DNA of 64,000 nt from an uncultured Oceanospirillaceae bacterium (GCA_937138495.1 CAKZPE010000006.1:1-64000); one strand, 5' to 3'; shown: positions 45,601-55,265, counted from the first letter of the stretch. Notes: generated from the letters alone by a model not told the origin. Translations and numbers: made by a program.

Positions 45601-47583
45601 ATGGCCGTGGCGTACAGCGAGGATAACTTTGGCGCAGCCGGTCAGGATATTGAAGTGGCCGCCCCGCTGGTAACCCAACTGACCAGGCCCCGCTTTCTGG
45701 CCCCGGGGGACGACAGCCGGCTGGCGCTGGATTTGCACAACCTCAGTGGTCAGGACCAGCAGGTTGAGCTCAGTGTTGTATTACAGGGGCTGCGAACCGG
45801 TGATGGGTTTAGCAGTGATGAGTATCAGCAGAGTGTGATGCTGAAAACGGCTGAAAAACGTACCCTGTATATTCCCGTCAGGGCCGCGGATATCAGCGGT
45901 CTGGCGCAGATCAGTCTGGATCTCCAGGGGCTTCAGGGTGTACCGGAGCCGCAACAGCGTATTGTGCGGGACTGGTACCTGTCAGTCCGGCCGGCCTGGG
46001 CTTCACAAAGCTTGCTGGAACAACAGCGGCTGGCACCGGGAGAGCGCTGGCAGATGTCACCGGCCGCTGCCGAAGACTGGCTGATTTCGGATCTGCGCAG
46101 TCAGTTACGGATATCCTCGTTGCCGCCGGTAGATTTCACGTCACATTTTAATGCCTTGCAGGCTTATCCTTACGGATGTCTGGAACAGACGACCAGCGGC
46201 GTCTTTCCGCAGTTATTTATTAACAGTGATCTGATCAGCCGCTTTGGCTTGCCTGAATCCAGCCCGCAGAGCCGTCAGCAGGCATTGCAGCTGGCGGTAT
46301 CCCGGGTGCTGGGGATGCAGAAATATAACGGCAGCTTTGGGCTGTGGAATAACGAAAGTGCTGAAGAACACTGGTTGACAGTGTATGTGGTGGACTTTCT
46401 GCTGCGGGCCCGTCAGGCGGGATATCCGGTACCGGAAGACGGCCTGAACGAAGCGATGCAGCGGGTAGGGGAATATCTGCGCAGCCCTTCACAGCTGGAG
46501 TACCTGTCAGCCAGCAGCCGCTTTGCGGTTCGGGCCTATGCTGCGCAGGTGCTGAGCGGTGCTGAACAGGCGTCGCTGGCGGACGTGCGCAGCCTGTACG
46601 ATTACCAGCGGGGTAACGCCGGTTTCCTGGGGCTGATTCAACTGGGGCTGGCGCTGGATAACAGTGGCGATACTGGGCGGGGCGAACGGGCGCTGACCGC
46701 CGGACTGGCAGCTGCCCTGCAACCGGAATACCGCTATGTGAGTTATGGCAGCAAGGTACGGGATCTGGCACTGGCGATCTTCTGGTTGTCGGAAGCCGGG
46801 CGGCCGGCAGAATACTGGACTGAACTGCTGGAAAGTCTGCAACAGCAGCTGTCGGAACGGCGCTGGCTGAGCACCCAGGAACGTAATGCGCTGTTTCTGG
46901 CGGGCCAGGCGCTGGTGGCTCAGGGCGAACAGCCACTGGGCCTGAATCTGCAATTAGCGGGTGAGCAAATACAATTACAGGCGGCAGATGGTTATGCCCG
47001 GAGCCTGAGTGCCGAACAGGCAGCGGCACCGCTGATGATTGAAAATACCGGTACCGCCGATGCGTACGTGAACCTGCGACTCAACGGCCGTACGGCGACA
47101 GAGCCCACCGCTCATGACCGGGGCATTCGGGTGCAACGGCGTTTCTATAATGCGGACGGTGTTGCCTTTGCTGACCAGCAGAATCTGCAGTTGCAAAGTG
47201 GTCAGCAGGTTTTGGTAGAACTGAACGTAGTGGCTACCGCAAACCGCCCACACGGGCTGGTGGTGGATCTGTTACCGGCGGGTTTTGAGCTGGAGAATCA
47301 GAATCTGAATGATGCCTACAGTATCAGTGACCTGAGTATTGAAGGTGTGCGGCTGACGGACTTAAGTGCCGGTGTTGAAGTGAATCATCAGGAATACCGT
47401 GATGACCGCTTTGTCGCAGCAGTATCTCTTTATGGCGATCAGCCGGTCAGGCTGTTCTATCTGGCCCGGGCCGTTGCTGCCGGTGAATTCCGGATACCGC
47501 CGACCTTTGCTGAAGATATGTATCAGCCGGAAGTGCGCCATCAGGGTGACGCGGCGGGACAACTCACTGTAACCCCCAGGTAA
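42667..47583 (+). CDS. Alpha-2-macroglobulin lipoprotein with thioester
   Basis: 1638 residues from ATG 42667; the frame is open from 42631 but that adds residues before the signal peptide. Type II signal with lipobox LVGC, so it is a periplasmic lipoprotein. It follows the bacterial A2M plan: MG domains in the first 1000 residues (RDLYRPGESVTVSALLRD is the MG3 landmark, then YPFQVEEFLPERMQL), the A2M family block LPDFNGKLRLMAVAYS, and the reactive thioester CLEQ at 1171-1174 (PYGCLEQTTSG) intact. A terpenoid-like toroid follows (KYNGSFGLWNNESAEEHWLTVY). It likely traps attacking proteases in the periplasm. It is coupled to pbpC 6 bp downstream, the classical arrangement (E. coli yfhM-pbpC). 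Confidence 0.95.
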   Translation: MKIAYLAVILLFSLLVGCSDDAPDTKAAAPTVTESADVEAVQQENAAVVTAGEMAVLDISTEQYQGRPALVVVLSVPVDADQKLDKWLQVEDKQGNRVEGSWIAGDSLKRLYFTAVEPETAYRVTVEEGLPGKQSSLADPREAKVSVAAVTTLLGFAGNGNLLAKDLARGLPVIAANVARVDVDFYRLPASRLVNFLSQNSRRGQLNFWRVSDQLQNYELVYTGRFELQLARNEQGIRYLPVKDIPALTGSGVYVAVMRESGDYRYDYPATWFAVSDLGIHLRQYPDRLDATVNSLKTAIPAENVQLKLLDGTGNAVLSSVTTAEGTASFTAAAKLQQASLLVATTDAGDTSLVRLFGAGLDLAEFPVDGPARTAEQLFMYSPRDLYRPGESVTVSALLRDADGRAAGVLQNPDGSPRSRSAELSLTRPDGQEVASRVSGFDALGYLQSDWQIPADAATGEWTLTARINADDSFRYPFQVEEFLPERMQLTLDVPAFLAPGEPLRVQARGEYLYGAPASGNVLESELISQMAAHPFPRWDDVYFGHPNRTELNRKVSLNPLALGPEGEGVVRPDSFWQQTPVPLQLKVFHSLIDSGGRPVSRRSNSYVLPAERLLGIRPLFAEDTVDYDSVAGFDVVATAGEDLLAAENVQVKLIREYRQYHWVYSEVNGWESDYTQREYPVFSDVVDLEAGSGREVSAPVEWGYYRLEVTDPQTGLISGYRFQAGWDPGATAMAGRPDRIGMALDKQAYAAGDEVSVAIQPPAAGQGFLLVESDEPLLRIPVDVPEDGAAFSFTLDPAWQRHDLYISVLLIQPGEAREEALPRRMMGITPLPLDRESRRLAIELDVPEKTYPNSRLTVPVQVSNTGDMPENISLTLAAVDVGVLNISRFTTPDPFADIFGQRRYGVTGRDSYADLIDAGSGEMATLSFGGDEDFTGAGEQGEDVRIVSLFSGPLSLNDEGTGEVTLDLPDFNGKLRLMAVAYSEDNFGAAGQDIEVAAPLVTQLTRPRFLAPGDDSRLALDLHNLSGQDQQVELSVVLQGLRTGDGFSSDEYQQSVMLKTAEKRTLYIPVRAADISGLAQISLDLQGLQGVPEPQQRIVRDWYLSVRPAWASQSLLEQQRLAPGERWQMSPAAAEDWLISDLRSQLRISSLPPVDFTSHFNALQAYPYGCLEQTTSGVFPQLFINSDLISRFGLPESSPQSRQQALQLAVSRVLGMQKYNGSFGLWNNESAEEHWLTVYVVDFLLRARQAGYPVPEDGLNEAMQRVGEYLRSPSQLEYLSASSRFAVRAYAAQVLSGAEQASLADVRSLYDYQRGNAGFLGLIQLGLALDNSGDTGRGERALTAGLAAALQPEYRYVSYGSKVRDLALAIFWLSEAGRPAEYWTELLESLQQQLSERRWLSTQERNALFLAGQALVAQGEQPLGLNLQLAGEQIQLQAADGYARSLSAEQAAAPLMIENTGTADAYVNLRLNGRTATEPTAHDRGIRVQRRFYNADGVAFADQQNLQLQSGQQVLVELNVVATANRPHGLVVDLLPAGFELENQNLNDAYSISDLSIEGVRLTDLSAGVEVNHQEYRDDRFVAAVSLYGDQPVRLFYLARAVAAGEFRIPPTFAEDMYQPEVRHQGDAAGQLTVTPR

Positions 47584-47589
47584 ACGCGG

Positions 47590-49899
47590 ATGAAAGTACG
47601 GGTCATACTGGCGATGTATGCCGGCGCTGCCCTGATGCTGGCTGTTCTGCTGTTAGTCGCCGGAGGCCTGAACTACCGGTATCCGCTGCCGCTGGAGGAT
47701 GACTTCAGCAGTGTGGTGACGGATGTGAACGGCGAGCCCCTGCGCAGCTTTACCAATGCCAGTGAGCAGTGGCGCTATCCTATTACTGACCGCCAGCTTG
47801 GAGATAACTATAAGGCCCTGCTGATCGGGTATGAGGATCGCTGGTTCTATCAGCACCCGGGGATCAATCCGCTGGCGATCCTCCGGGCGGGCTGGCAGAA
47901 CGTCCGGGCTGGCCGGGTGATTTCCGGCGGTTCAACCCTGACCATGCAGGTCGCCCGCTTACTGGATCCCCATGAACGCAGCTTCAGCGGGAAGCTGAAA
48001 CAGGTATTACGGGCCTTCCAGCTGGAATGGCAGCTCAGTAAAACAGACATTCTTAATCTGTATATCAACCGGGCCCCTTTTGGCGGCACGCTGTCGGGTG
48101 TACAGGCAGCCAGTTACAGCTATTTTGGTAAGCCTGCCAATGCCCTCAGTGATGCCCAGGCGGCGTTGCTGGCCGTGCTGCCGCAGGCCCCCAGCCGCTG
48201 GCGGCCGGACCGTTATCCACAGCGTGCCCGGCAAGCCCGGGATAAAGTTTTGCGGCGGATGGCGGCATTACAGTTATGGCCGCAGGCAAGGGTTACGGAT
48301 GCGCTGGCCGAGCCGGTGGTATCCCTGAACCGTAAACCGGTGCGGGTAGCACCTTTACTGGCACGGCGTTTACGCAGTGAATGTGCCGACTGCAGCCAGA
48401 TTCAGACCCTTATCCGGCGGGATCTCCAGCAGGGCGTTGAGGCGCTGTTGCGACAGCAATCCAGGCGTTTTCCGGCCGGCGTCTCTGCGGCGGTCATCGC
48501 GATGGATAACCGTGACGGAGCTGTGCGGGTGTACGCAGGTTCTGCGGATTTTCTGAACAGCGAGCGTTTTGGCCATGTGGATATGATCCGCGCAGTGCGT
48601 TCCCCCGGCTCAACCCTTAAGCCGTTTTTATATGGTATGGCACTGGAAGAGGGGCTGATTCATTCTCAGTCGCTGCTCAGTGATGCCCCCCGTTACCGGC
48701 AGGCTTACCGGCCAGCAAATTTCAGTGGTGGATTTAATGGCCCGGTCAGTGCCACAGCGGCATTGCAGCGTTCACTGAATATCCCGGCGGTACAGCTACT
48801 GGAAACGTACGGGGCGGAACGGTTTGCCAACCGGTTGCGCAACGGGGGGCTGGATCTCAGTGGCCCGGGTGCCCGCCAGCCAAACGTTGCCATGATACTG
48901 GGCGGCGTCGGCACAACACTGGAAAGCCTGGTGGGCAGCTACAGCGCGCTGGCCCGGCAGGGCAACGCGATTCAGCCAAGATTACAGCCTCATGTGCCGC
49001 AGCAAACCCGTTACCTGCTCAGCCCGGCGGCGGCATGGGTGACCTGGAAAATGCTGGCGGGGCCATTAAAGCGGCTGCAGCGCAGTCAGCAGTTTCATGA
49101 CCGCTGGCCGCTGGCCTGGAAAACCGGCACCAGCTATGGCTTCCGCGAAGCCTGGGCCATAGGCGTTAGCCAGCGCTGGACGATCGGCGTCTGGGTGGGG
49201 CGGCCGGACGGCAGTGCAGCACCGGGACTGTCCGGGCGCAGCAGTGCCGCCCCTCTGTTATTCAGAATTCACCGGTTACTGGCCGGGCATCAGGAAACAC
49301 CATTACCGGTGCCGGATAATGTGGCAGAAGCGATGATCTGCTGGCCATCCGGCAGCGCGGCGGATGCCCGCCTTAATCAACAGAACGGTAACTGTATGCG
49401 GCAGCGGCAGGCCTGGGTGATTGATGGCCAGATTCCCCGTACCTTGCATACAGAAGCCCTGCAACAGACAGTCTGGCTGGATAACGCTACCGGGCAGCGG
49501 GTTGAGCCGGCCTGCAGCGATGCGCCGATGCAGGCATACAGTTACAGCCTGTGGCCCCGCCAGCTTGAGCCCTGGTTGCTGCCAGAGTGGCGGCGGGCTG
49601 GCCGTTTGCCGGCTGCAGCACCGCAGTGCCGGTACCTGACCGGGGAGCAACAAACGATCCGGATTACCTCTTTGCCTGATGCCTCTCAACTGATAAGCCG
49701 GTCAGGGCAACCGTTGCAACTGAGCTTACAGGCGCAGGGGGGCAGCGGGGCCCGTTTCTGGTATGACAACGGCCGTTATCTGGGTAAGTCCTCTGCGGCG
49801 GGCAGCCTGATGTATAAAGAGGTTGGGCGGGGCAGACATCAGCTCAGTGTGGTTGATGAGCAGGGCAATGCTGACCGGCTGAATTTTGTGGTTCGCTGA
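47590..49899 (+). CDS. pbpC: Penicillin-binding protein 1C PbpC
   Basis: 769 residues, bifunctional class A PBP. TM near residues 5-25. The GT51 transglycosylase has catalytic Glu82 (YEDRWFYQHPG), SGGSTLTMQVARL and the INRAPFGG motif. The transpeptidase has active-site STLK at 341-344, and KTGTSYGFREAW as the third motif. The C-terminal BiPBP_C domain (about 690-769) ends the chain. It repairs or builds peptidoglycan, probably with the neighbouring A2M after envelope damage. It converges on the AraC gene (19 bp). Confidence 0.96.
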   Translation: MKVRVILAMYAGAALMLAVLLLVAGGLNYRYPLPLEDDFSSVVTDVNGEPLRSFTNASEQWRYPITDRQLGDNYKALLIGYEDRWFYQHPGINPLAILRAGWQNVRAGRVISGGSTLTMQVARLLDPHERSFSGKLKQVLRAFQLEWQLSKTDILNLYINRAPFGGTLSGVQAASYSYFGKPANALSDAQAALLAVLPQAPSRWRPDRYPQRARQARDKVLRRMAALQLWPQARVTDALAEPVVSLNRKPVRVAPLLARRLRSECADCSQIQTLIRRDLQQGVEALLRQQSRRFPAGVSAAVIAMDNRDGAVRVYAGSADFLNSERFGHVDMIRAVRSPGSTLKPFLYGMALEEGLIHSQSLLSDAPRYRQAYRPANFSGGFNGPVSATAALQRSLNIPAVQLLETYGAERFANRLRNGGLDLSGPGARQPNVAMILGGVGTTLESLVGSYSALARQGNAIQPRLQPHVPQQTRYLLSPAAAWVTWKMLAGPLKRLQRSQQFHDRWPLAWKTGTSYGFREAWAIGVSQRWTIGVWVGRPDGSAAPGLSGRSSAAPLLFRIHRLLAGHQETPLPVPDNVAEAMICWPSGSAADARLNQQNGNCMRQRQAWVIDGQIPRTLHTEALQQTVWLDNATGQRVEPACSDAPMQAYSYSLWPRQLEPWLLPEWRRAGRLPAAAPQCRYLTGEQQTIRITSLPDASQLISRSGQPLQLSLQAQGGSGARFWYDNGRYLGKSSAAGSLMYKEVGRGRHQLSVVDEQGNADRLNFVVR

Positions 49900-49918
49900 T
49901 GGCGCTTCATGAATTGTC

Positions 49919-50872
49919 CTAATGAATGACCTGCTCCTGACGGGACAGACGGCGGTAGCCGGATGGCCCCTGTTCAAAATGTTTGCGGAATACCCGGCCG
50001 AAAGCGGCTTCTGACTGATAACCCACCTGCTCCGCAATTTCGATAATGGGGGCACTGCTGTCGATCAGCAGCTGCCGGGCAATCTGCATCCGCCAGTGGG
50101 TAATGTAGCCTAAAGGAGTCATCGACAGATTGTTGGTAAATTTGCTGATGAATGAGGTGCGGGACATGCTGGCAATGTCGGACAGCTCTTCAATGCGCCA
50201 GGGGTGGGCCGGATCAGCGTGAATGGCCTGCAGTACTTTGGCCAGCCGGTTATCGGAAAATCCTGACAGCACAGGCTGATCGACCCCTTCTGTATTCAGA
50301 TAGACCCGCAGTGCCTGGGTATAGATGATTTCAGACATTTTCAGGGCCATCAGGTCACTGCCCAGTTTTTCACTGCCGGCTTCTTCGCCAATGACTTTCA
50401 GTGCCGTTTCCATCCAGTGCCCGGCAATGGCACCGTAGTTGCGGATATGGATGTAGGCGGGTAATGCCTGTATCAGCGGATGGCTGGCATGTTTGTTAAA
50501 TGCAAAGTGTCCGCATACCAGCTGGGTTTCATGGCTGCTGCCCGGTTCGCCGTATACCAGTGTGCCCCTGCCGGTAAAACCGGATTTTTCCAGCATTTGG
50601 TCAAGGGGCAGGGCAGCGGTTTCCGTTTTCGGATCACAATAAAGCGTATGGGGCGCGCCACGGGTGATGATGATCAGATCGCCCTGTTCCAGTAAAACCG
50701 GATCAGCCACACCCGCGACCCGGGCCAGACACCGGCCCCGATAGGCAAAGTGGAAGCGGGATACATCCTCAAATGCCGGTACCTGAACGCCCCAGGGGGA
50801 CGTAAAGGACGTACGGAAGTACAGGGTTCCGGCTAATTGCATGCGGTGCAGAATGTCACTGAGAATATCCAT
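49919..50872 (-). CDS. AraC-family transcriptional regulator with cupin_6 domain
   Basis: 317 residues from ATG 50872; the frame is open to 50950 but the upstream part does not look conserved. N-terminal cupin_6 (about 1-195): FHFAYRGRCLARVAG, QGDLIIITRGAPHTL and VCGHFAF...HPLIQALP. C-terminal double helix-turn-helix (about 215-310) with the second signature I.EIAEQVGYQSEAAFGRVFRKHFEQGPSGYRR. Such regulators usually control nearby oxidoreductase or detoxification genes. The divergent neighbour is the DUF4142/cupredoxin pair, a plausible target. Confidence 0.92.
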   Translation of the reverse strand: MDILSDILHRMQLAGTLYFRTSFTSPWGVQVPAFEDVSRFHFAYRGRCLARVAGVADPVLLEQGDLIIITRGAPHTLYCDPKTETAALPLDQMLEKSGFTGRGTLVYGEPGSSHETQLVCGHFAFNKHASHPLIQALPAYIHIRNYGAIAGHWMETALKVIGEEAGSEKLGSDLMALKMSEIIYTQALRVYLNTEGVDQPVLSGFSDNRLAKVLQAIHADPAHPWRIEELSDIASMSRTSFISKFTNNLSMTPLGYITHWRMQIARQLLIDSSAPIIEIAEQVGYQSEAAFGRVFRKHFEQGPSGYRRLSRQEQVIH

Positions 50873-51071
50873 AAAGTGCTGTCTCCCGGCCTGGCTGGGG
50901 TTGTGTGTCGTGCTGTCTCTGATAATAAAACAGCAGCTACTTAAAAACATGTGAAGCAGGAAAATTCCGGATGATCAGTCAAGTGATAGGAATTTTCGGT
51001 CATATATCGTGCTTTTTCGTTGTTATTTAATGGTGTTGTTCATTGAGCAGTTAATCAGAGAGGACACCGAT

Positions 51072-51608
51072 ATGAAACTGACAAAAGCAATACTGACACT
51101 GGGATTAGTGGTGGGGTTACACGGCAGCGTACAGGCAGCAGAATCCCCGGCGGAGCTGAATGATTTGCAGATTGCCCATGTTGCCTATACCGCTGATAAC
51201 ATCGATATCCGCTATGCCCATCTGGCACTGGCACTGACCGCTGACCCGGCAATCCGCAGTTTTGCCCGTACGATGATTCGGGATCACAGCGCGGTGAATG
51301 AACAGGCACTGGCGCTGCTGGAAAAGCTTAATGCTCAGCCGGAAGATAACTTCCTCAGCCAGCAACTGAATGCCAACGCGGAAACCCTGATTGATAAGAT
51401 GAGCCAGCTGAGAGGTGCTGAATTCGATAAGTTTTATGCGGCGAATGAGCTGGCTTATCACAAGGCGGTGAATGAGCTGGTGGAGTTTAGCTTCCTGCCG
51501 AATATTGATCATCCGGAGGTGAAAAGTCTGTTTGAAGCGGGTCTGAAAATATTTAAGGTCCATCAGGGTCATGCCGAACATATGGTTGAGCAGCTGAATG
51601 ACCGTTAA
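51072..51608 (+). CDS. Exported DUF4142-family protein
   Basis: 178 residues from ATG 51072, with AGAGGA upstream; the open frame to 51009 adds no signal. Signal peptide about 1-22 (LGLVVGLHGSVQA). DUF4142 is a ferritin-like four-helix bundle, visible as IRYAHLALALTADPAIRSFARTMIRDH and the paired helices after it, with EFDKFYAANELAYHKAVNEL and a C-terminal VHQGHAEHM. Its biochemical role is not known. Overlaps the cupredoxin gene by 11 bases. Confidence 0.88.
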   Translation: MKLTKAILTLGLVVGLHGSVQAAESPAELNDLQIAHVAYTADNIDIRYAHLALALTADPAIRSFARTMIRDHSAVNEQALALLEKLNAQPEDNFLSQQLNANAETLIDKMSQLRGAEFDKFYAANELAYHKAVNELVEFSFLPNIDHPEVKSLFEAGLKIFKVHQGHAEHMVEQLNDR

Positions 51609-51963
51609 TGAGAGCCGATCCTGTCAGGCAGACCTGTCACGTCGCGACTGGCTGGGCAGAGCGTTAGTGGCTGCCGGCTGGGTCGCATTGCCTGTGCCAC
51701 TGACTGGGCTTGCCTCGCAGCAGCACCGGGTAGTGATCAGCAGCCTGATGTTTGCCCCCGCGCAGATATCGGTAAAGGCGGGAGACCGGGTGACATGGCT
51801 GAATGACGATATTGTGCCCCATACCGCCACGGCCAGTGATCACCGCTGGGACACCGGCATTATTGAGCCGGGTCAGCAAGTGACTCTGCAGATTCCGGAG
51901 GGGGATGTGACGGCTGATTATTACTGTCTATACCACCCGTTAATGAAAGGCAGCATCCGCTGA
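51598..51963 (+). CDS. Tat-exported cupredoxin (plastocyanin/amicyanin-like)
   Basis: 121 residues. A twin-arginine signal LSRRDWLGRALVAAG (about 13-27) suggests folded export via Tat. Copper ligands of a type 1 site are visible: His75 (VPHTAT), Cys110 (YYCLYHPLMKG), His113 and Met116. It is a small periplasmic electron carrier. It is translated with the DUF4142 gene, whose last codons overlap its start. A partner redox enzyme is not in the window. Confidence 0.92.
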   Translation: MTVNESRSCQADLSRRDWLGRALVAAGWVALPVPLTGLASQQHRVVISSLMFAPAQISVKAGDRVTWLNDDIVPHTATASDHRWDTGIIEPGQQVTLQIPEGDVTADYYCLYHPLMKGSIR

Positions 51964-51988
51964 ACACAGTTGAATCGCCTGTGTTCAG
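51960..51988. terminator. Convergent hairpin between cupredoxin and chemoreceptor genes
   Basis: CTGAACACAG (51960-51969), 9-nt loop and CTGTGTTCAG (51979-51988) form a perfect 10-bp stem that includes the cupredoxin stop codon. It lies between two convergent genes; without a T-tract, it may block read-through or protect both 3' ends. Confidence 0.55.
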
Positions 51989-51997
51989 CGGCCCGGA

Positions 51998-53995
51998 TTA
52001 CTTCAGCCGGAAGTTCAGTACCAGCCCGTTGAGCCGTTCAGCCAGCTGAGCCAGCATCAGGGTTGCATCGGCTGTCTGTTTGGCACCCCCGGCGGTTTGC
52101 TGCGACAGTTCATTAATGTTGGTAATGCTCATGTTGATTTCTTCCGATACGGCCGACTGCTGTTCTGCAGCACTGGCGATCTGAAGATTCATGTCGCGGA
52201 TTTCAGTGATGGAGCCGGAAATATTGGTGATAGCGTTGCCGGCGCTGCCTGCCATTTCCAGTGTTTCACGGGTTTTTTCCTGGCTGGTCTGCATAATACT
52301 CACCGCCTGACGGGTGCCGTTCTGCAGCTGGCTGATCATCGCTTCAATGTCGGTGGTGGATTCCTGAGTCTTCTGGGCCAGTGACCGTACTTCATCGGCT
52401 ACCACTGCGAATCCGCGGCCCTGCTCACCGGCACGGGCTGCTTCAATCGCTGCGTTCAGGGCAAGCAGATTGGTTTGCTCGGCAATGCCCCGGATCACAT
52501 CCATCACTGAGCCTATTTGTGCGCTTTGGGTTTCCAGTGCCTGAATTGACTGTGCTGCCTGGCTAATATCCTGGTTCAGGCTGTTAATGATCTGATTGGT
52601 CTTGTCGGTTACATCTCTGGCTAACTGAGCTTCCTGAGACGCCGCTTCAGCCGCATCGGATGCAATCGCTGCGCTGCTGGCAACTTCTTGTACTGATGTG
52701 GTCATTTGTGCGGTAGCGGCAGCAACCTGGGTGGATTCTTTCTGTTGTTGCTGAACAATGCCGTTACTTTGCTGGGTCACCACGGAGGTTTCTTCACTGG
52801 TGGTGGCGATTTCGTTACTGGCTTCGACAATCTTGCTGATCATTGCCTGTAGGGTGTGCGTCATCTGACGCATGGCACTGTAAACACTTGCCTGCTGTTC
52901 GCTGTTTTCAAACTGCCGGGTCAGATCCCCGGCGGCAATCTGTTCAGCAATCTGGCGCATTTCTTTTGGTTCACCGCCTAACGGCAGAGTGACTGACCGG
53001 GCCACTTTCAGCGCCGTGATAATGATCAGTGCGATGGTAACCAGTAAAATCAGGACGATATCAATTTTCAGTTCTTCAATGATGGCAAAGGCTTCTGCTG
53101 CGTCGATTTCCGCAATCAGTGCCCAGTTATGGCCACCCACTGCCACCGGTGCATAGGCGGACAATACAGGGTGGCCGTTGTAATCGGTAATGATGTTTAC
53201 ATCAGTATCGCCCTGCAGTGCTGCACGGGAGGCTGCTGTATCAACACCGTTGTCTGCAATGCTGCCGGCAAATGATGCCATTACAGAATGGCCACGGGGG
53301 TCGAGGAAGGAATCAGAACGCATGCGTTTATCCTTACCTACCAGGTAGGATTCGCCGGTTTCTCCCATGCCGTCGCGGACCTGCATGAAGTTATTGATGG
53401 CATCAATGGAAAGCTGCAGGGCAACGACTGCGGTTAACTGGCCATCCTGATACAGCGGTTTGGCGATGAACGCAGCCGGTTCTCCGTCGGAAGGGGCGTA
53501 AGGTGCGAAGTCTTCCAGAACAAAGCCACGGCTGTCGCTGGCGTTACGGAATACTCTGGCCAGGCCGCTGTCCCGGTAAGGACCTGTGATCAGATTCGTG
53601 CCGTAATCGGCTTCTTTAGCTTCGGTAAAAAAGACATCACCTGCCGGGCTGATCAGGAAGACATCGTAATATCCGTAGCTGCTGACGTATTTATTAAAGA
53701 AGTTTTTGCTCTCTCCCTGAGCTGGTCGGGTTAAGGGTGCCAGTGCAGTATTCAGGTCGTTGTTCGTGGCGGTAAACAGGGCAACGGTTTCGGTGAGGAT
53801 GGTCATATCGCCTTCACGTTCAAAGAAGAACGCCTCAAGCTGTGCTTTTTTAATCCCCCTGACGGCTTCTAACTGCTGAAAAGCTTGTTGGGACAAACCG
53901 TTACTGGCCAGTGTGAAAGCAATCCCCCCAATCAACAGGGCGGGAATCATGCCGACGAGCAAAAAAGTCAGTGTCAGTTTTTGAGTAAGTTTCAT
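51998..53995 (-). CDS. Methyl-accepting chemotaxis protein
   Basis: 665 residues from ATG 53995. TM1 spans about 10-32, a large periplasmic dCache-type domain about 33-310 ([18 protein letters not shown], ...[17 protein letters not shown]), and TM2 about 315-337. After TM2 comes a HAMP domain ([22 protein letters not shown]) and a long signalling coiled-coil. The tip, [24 protein letters not shown] followed by [15 protein letters not shown], is the strictly conserved CheW/CheA contact. There is no C-terminal pentapeptide for CheR. It senses a small ligand through dCache; the ligand is unknown. Confidence 0.95.
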   Translation of the reverse strand: MKLTQKLTLTFLLVGMIPALLIGGIAFTLASNGLSQQAFQQLEAVRGIKKAQLEAFFFEREGDMTILTETVALFTATNNDLNTALAPLTRPAQGESKNFFNKYVSSYGYYDVFLISPAGDVFFTEAKEADYGTNLITGPYRDSGLARVFRNASDSRGFVLEDFAPYAPSDGEPAAFIAKPLYQDGQLTAVVALQLSIDAINNFMQVRDGMGETGESYLVGKDKRMRSDSFLDPRGHSVMASFAGSIADNGVDTAASRAALQGDTDVNIITDYNGHPVLSAYAPVAVGGHNWALIAEIDAAEAFAIIEELKIDIVLILLVTIALIIITALKVARSVTLPLGGEPKEMRQIAEQIAAGDLTRQFENSEQQASVYSAMRQMTHTLQAMISKIVEASNEIATTSEETSVVTQQSNGIVQQQQKESTQVAAATAQMTTSVQEVASSAAIASDAAEAASQEAQLARDVTDKTNQIINSLNQDISQAAQSIQALETQSAQIGSVMDVIRGIAEQTNLLALNAAIEAARAGEQGRGFAVVADEVRSLAQKTQESTTDIEAMISQLQNGTRQAVSIMQTSQEKTRETLEMAGSAGNAITNISGSITEIRDMNLQIASAAEQQSAVSEEINMSITNINELSQQTAGGAKQTADATLMLAQLAERLNGLVLNFRLK

Positions 53996-54237
53996 GAAGC
54001 GTCCTTGGCAGATCATCCGTCGGGCTGCAAAAATATACTGACGGATTAGTTAAGCTAATGTTAAGGCGCGACATTATCATGCTCATGTGACAGTTGTACA
54101 AAGCGTAAATAGATAATTAGTCGGGTATTGTGAGCGACTGTACCCACTTTGAGGATTGCCTGCAGAGCACCGCTTATACGGCCAGGAATGCTGCATCAAA
54201 AACAGGCATTGAAGGGGGGAAGAGGCCTGGAGCAGGC

Positions 54238-54549
54238 TCAGATACTGCCTTCTGATTCAATGACCAGAATGCGGGCTTCGCCGACCGGACGGGCGACATG
54301 TTCCGTACCGACAGAAGCATAGAAAATATCGCCGGTTTGTAAGCGGGCAACCTGTTCTTCACCCTCCTGGCGGTAATGCATATCGACTGTGCCATCCAGT
54401 ACCGCAAAGACTTCTTCGCCGTCATTGATATGCCATGTGTAAGCTTGGTCAGTCCAGTGCAGGCGAGTGGTAATGCCGTTCATGCTGGCGATGTCCTGTG
54501 CGCCCCAGGCGCGGTCTGCGGTAAAGTCTTTGGCGCGGAAAATTTTCAT
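54238..54549 (-). CDS. Small cupin-domain protein
   Basis: 103 residues, a single cupin barrel. Motif 1 is HINDGEEVFAVLDGTVDMHY (with His and Glu as likely metal ligands); motif 2 is LQTGDIFYASVGTEHVARP (His late). It lies 36 bp downstream of the OmpR-type regulator gene on the same strand and may be cotranscribed with it. No substrate can be told. Confidence 0.88.
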   Translation of the reverse strand: MKIFRAKDFTADRAWGAQDIASMNGITTRLHWTDQAYTWHINDGEEVFAVLDGTVDMHYRQEGEEQVARLQTGDIFYASVGTEHVARPVGEARILVIESEGSI

Positions 54550-54585
54550 GGTGTGTCCCGGATAACTGGATGCATTAAACTGGGT

Positions 54586-55254
54586 TCAGGGTGCCAGCAG
54601 ATAGCCTTTGCTGCGCACCGTTTTAATATAACGGTAAGGTGGCTGATCATCGCTGAGTTTTTTGCGCAGAGTAGAAATGCGCAAATCAATCGCCCGGTCT
54701 ATTCCGTCGAAGGGTATACCGCGAATGTCCTGATAGAGCTGTTCCCGGGAAATCACTTCGCCGGCTCTGTCATACAGATACGCCAGCAGCTGATATTCCC
54801 CGCTGGTCAGTTCCAGATCAGTACCTTTAAGGCTGGCGGTATAGGTCGTGGGGTTGATGCTGATATCCTCAACCTGAGTATCGCTTCGGTAGCTGCGGCG
54901 AAGCAGTGCTTCTATGTGGGCGAGTAATAAGTGCGGCCGGATCGGTTTTTGTAAATAGTTATCCACACCCAGCTGCAGTGATGCTGTAGCAACCATGTCG
55001 TCGTCTTTGGCGGTGAGCATCAGTACGGGGATATCACTGGATTTTCGCAGGTGCCGGCAGATTTCCAGACCGTCGCGGCCAGGCAGCATCAGGTCGAGCA
55101 CGGCCAGATCAAAGGTTTGCCGGTCAATTTCCAGGCAGGCATCATCGCCGTTATGGACGCTGTGCACGGTAAATCCTTCTTCCTGTAAAAAGGTTTGCAT
55201 CATGTCTGCCAGCGGGGCGTCGTCCTCGACCAGCAATATGCGGGTGTTACGCAT
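54586..55254 (-). CDS. OmpR-family response regulator (RstA-like)
   Basis: 222 residues. Receiver with acidic pocket Glu10/Asp11, phosphoacceptor Asp54 (VLDLMLPGRDG), Thr (MLTAKDDD) and Lys (LQKP). The winged-helix DNA-binding domain (about 128-222) has LTSGEYQLLAYLYDR, GIDRAIDLRISTLRKKL and a final SKGYLL. Its sequence is closest to RstA-type regulators. The likely partner is the HK at 55895-57190, which is divergent instead of downstream. A tandem CTTACA repeat lies just upstream of its Shine-Dalgarno. Confidence 0.92.
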   Translation of the reverse strand: MRNTRILLVEDDAPLADMMQTFLQEEGFTVHSVHNGDDACLEIDRQTFDLAVLDLMLPGRDGLEICRHLRKSSDIPVLMLTAKDDDMVATASLQLGVDNYLQKPIRPHLLLAHIEALLRRSYRSDTQVEDISINPTTYTASLKGTDLELTSGEYQLLAYLYDRAGEVISREQLYQDIRGIPFDGIDRAIDLRISTLRKKLSDDQPPYRYIKTVRSKGYLLAP

Positions 55255-55265
55255 TGAATCTCTCC

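Noticed and set aside
46235..47029. 264-codon minus-strand frame opposite the A2M gene
   Set aside because: Pro/Ala/Arg-rich reverse translation of a GC-rich gene, no support.
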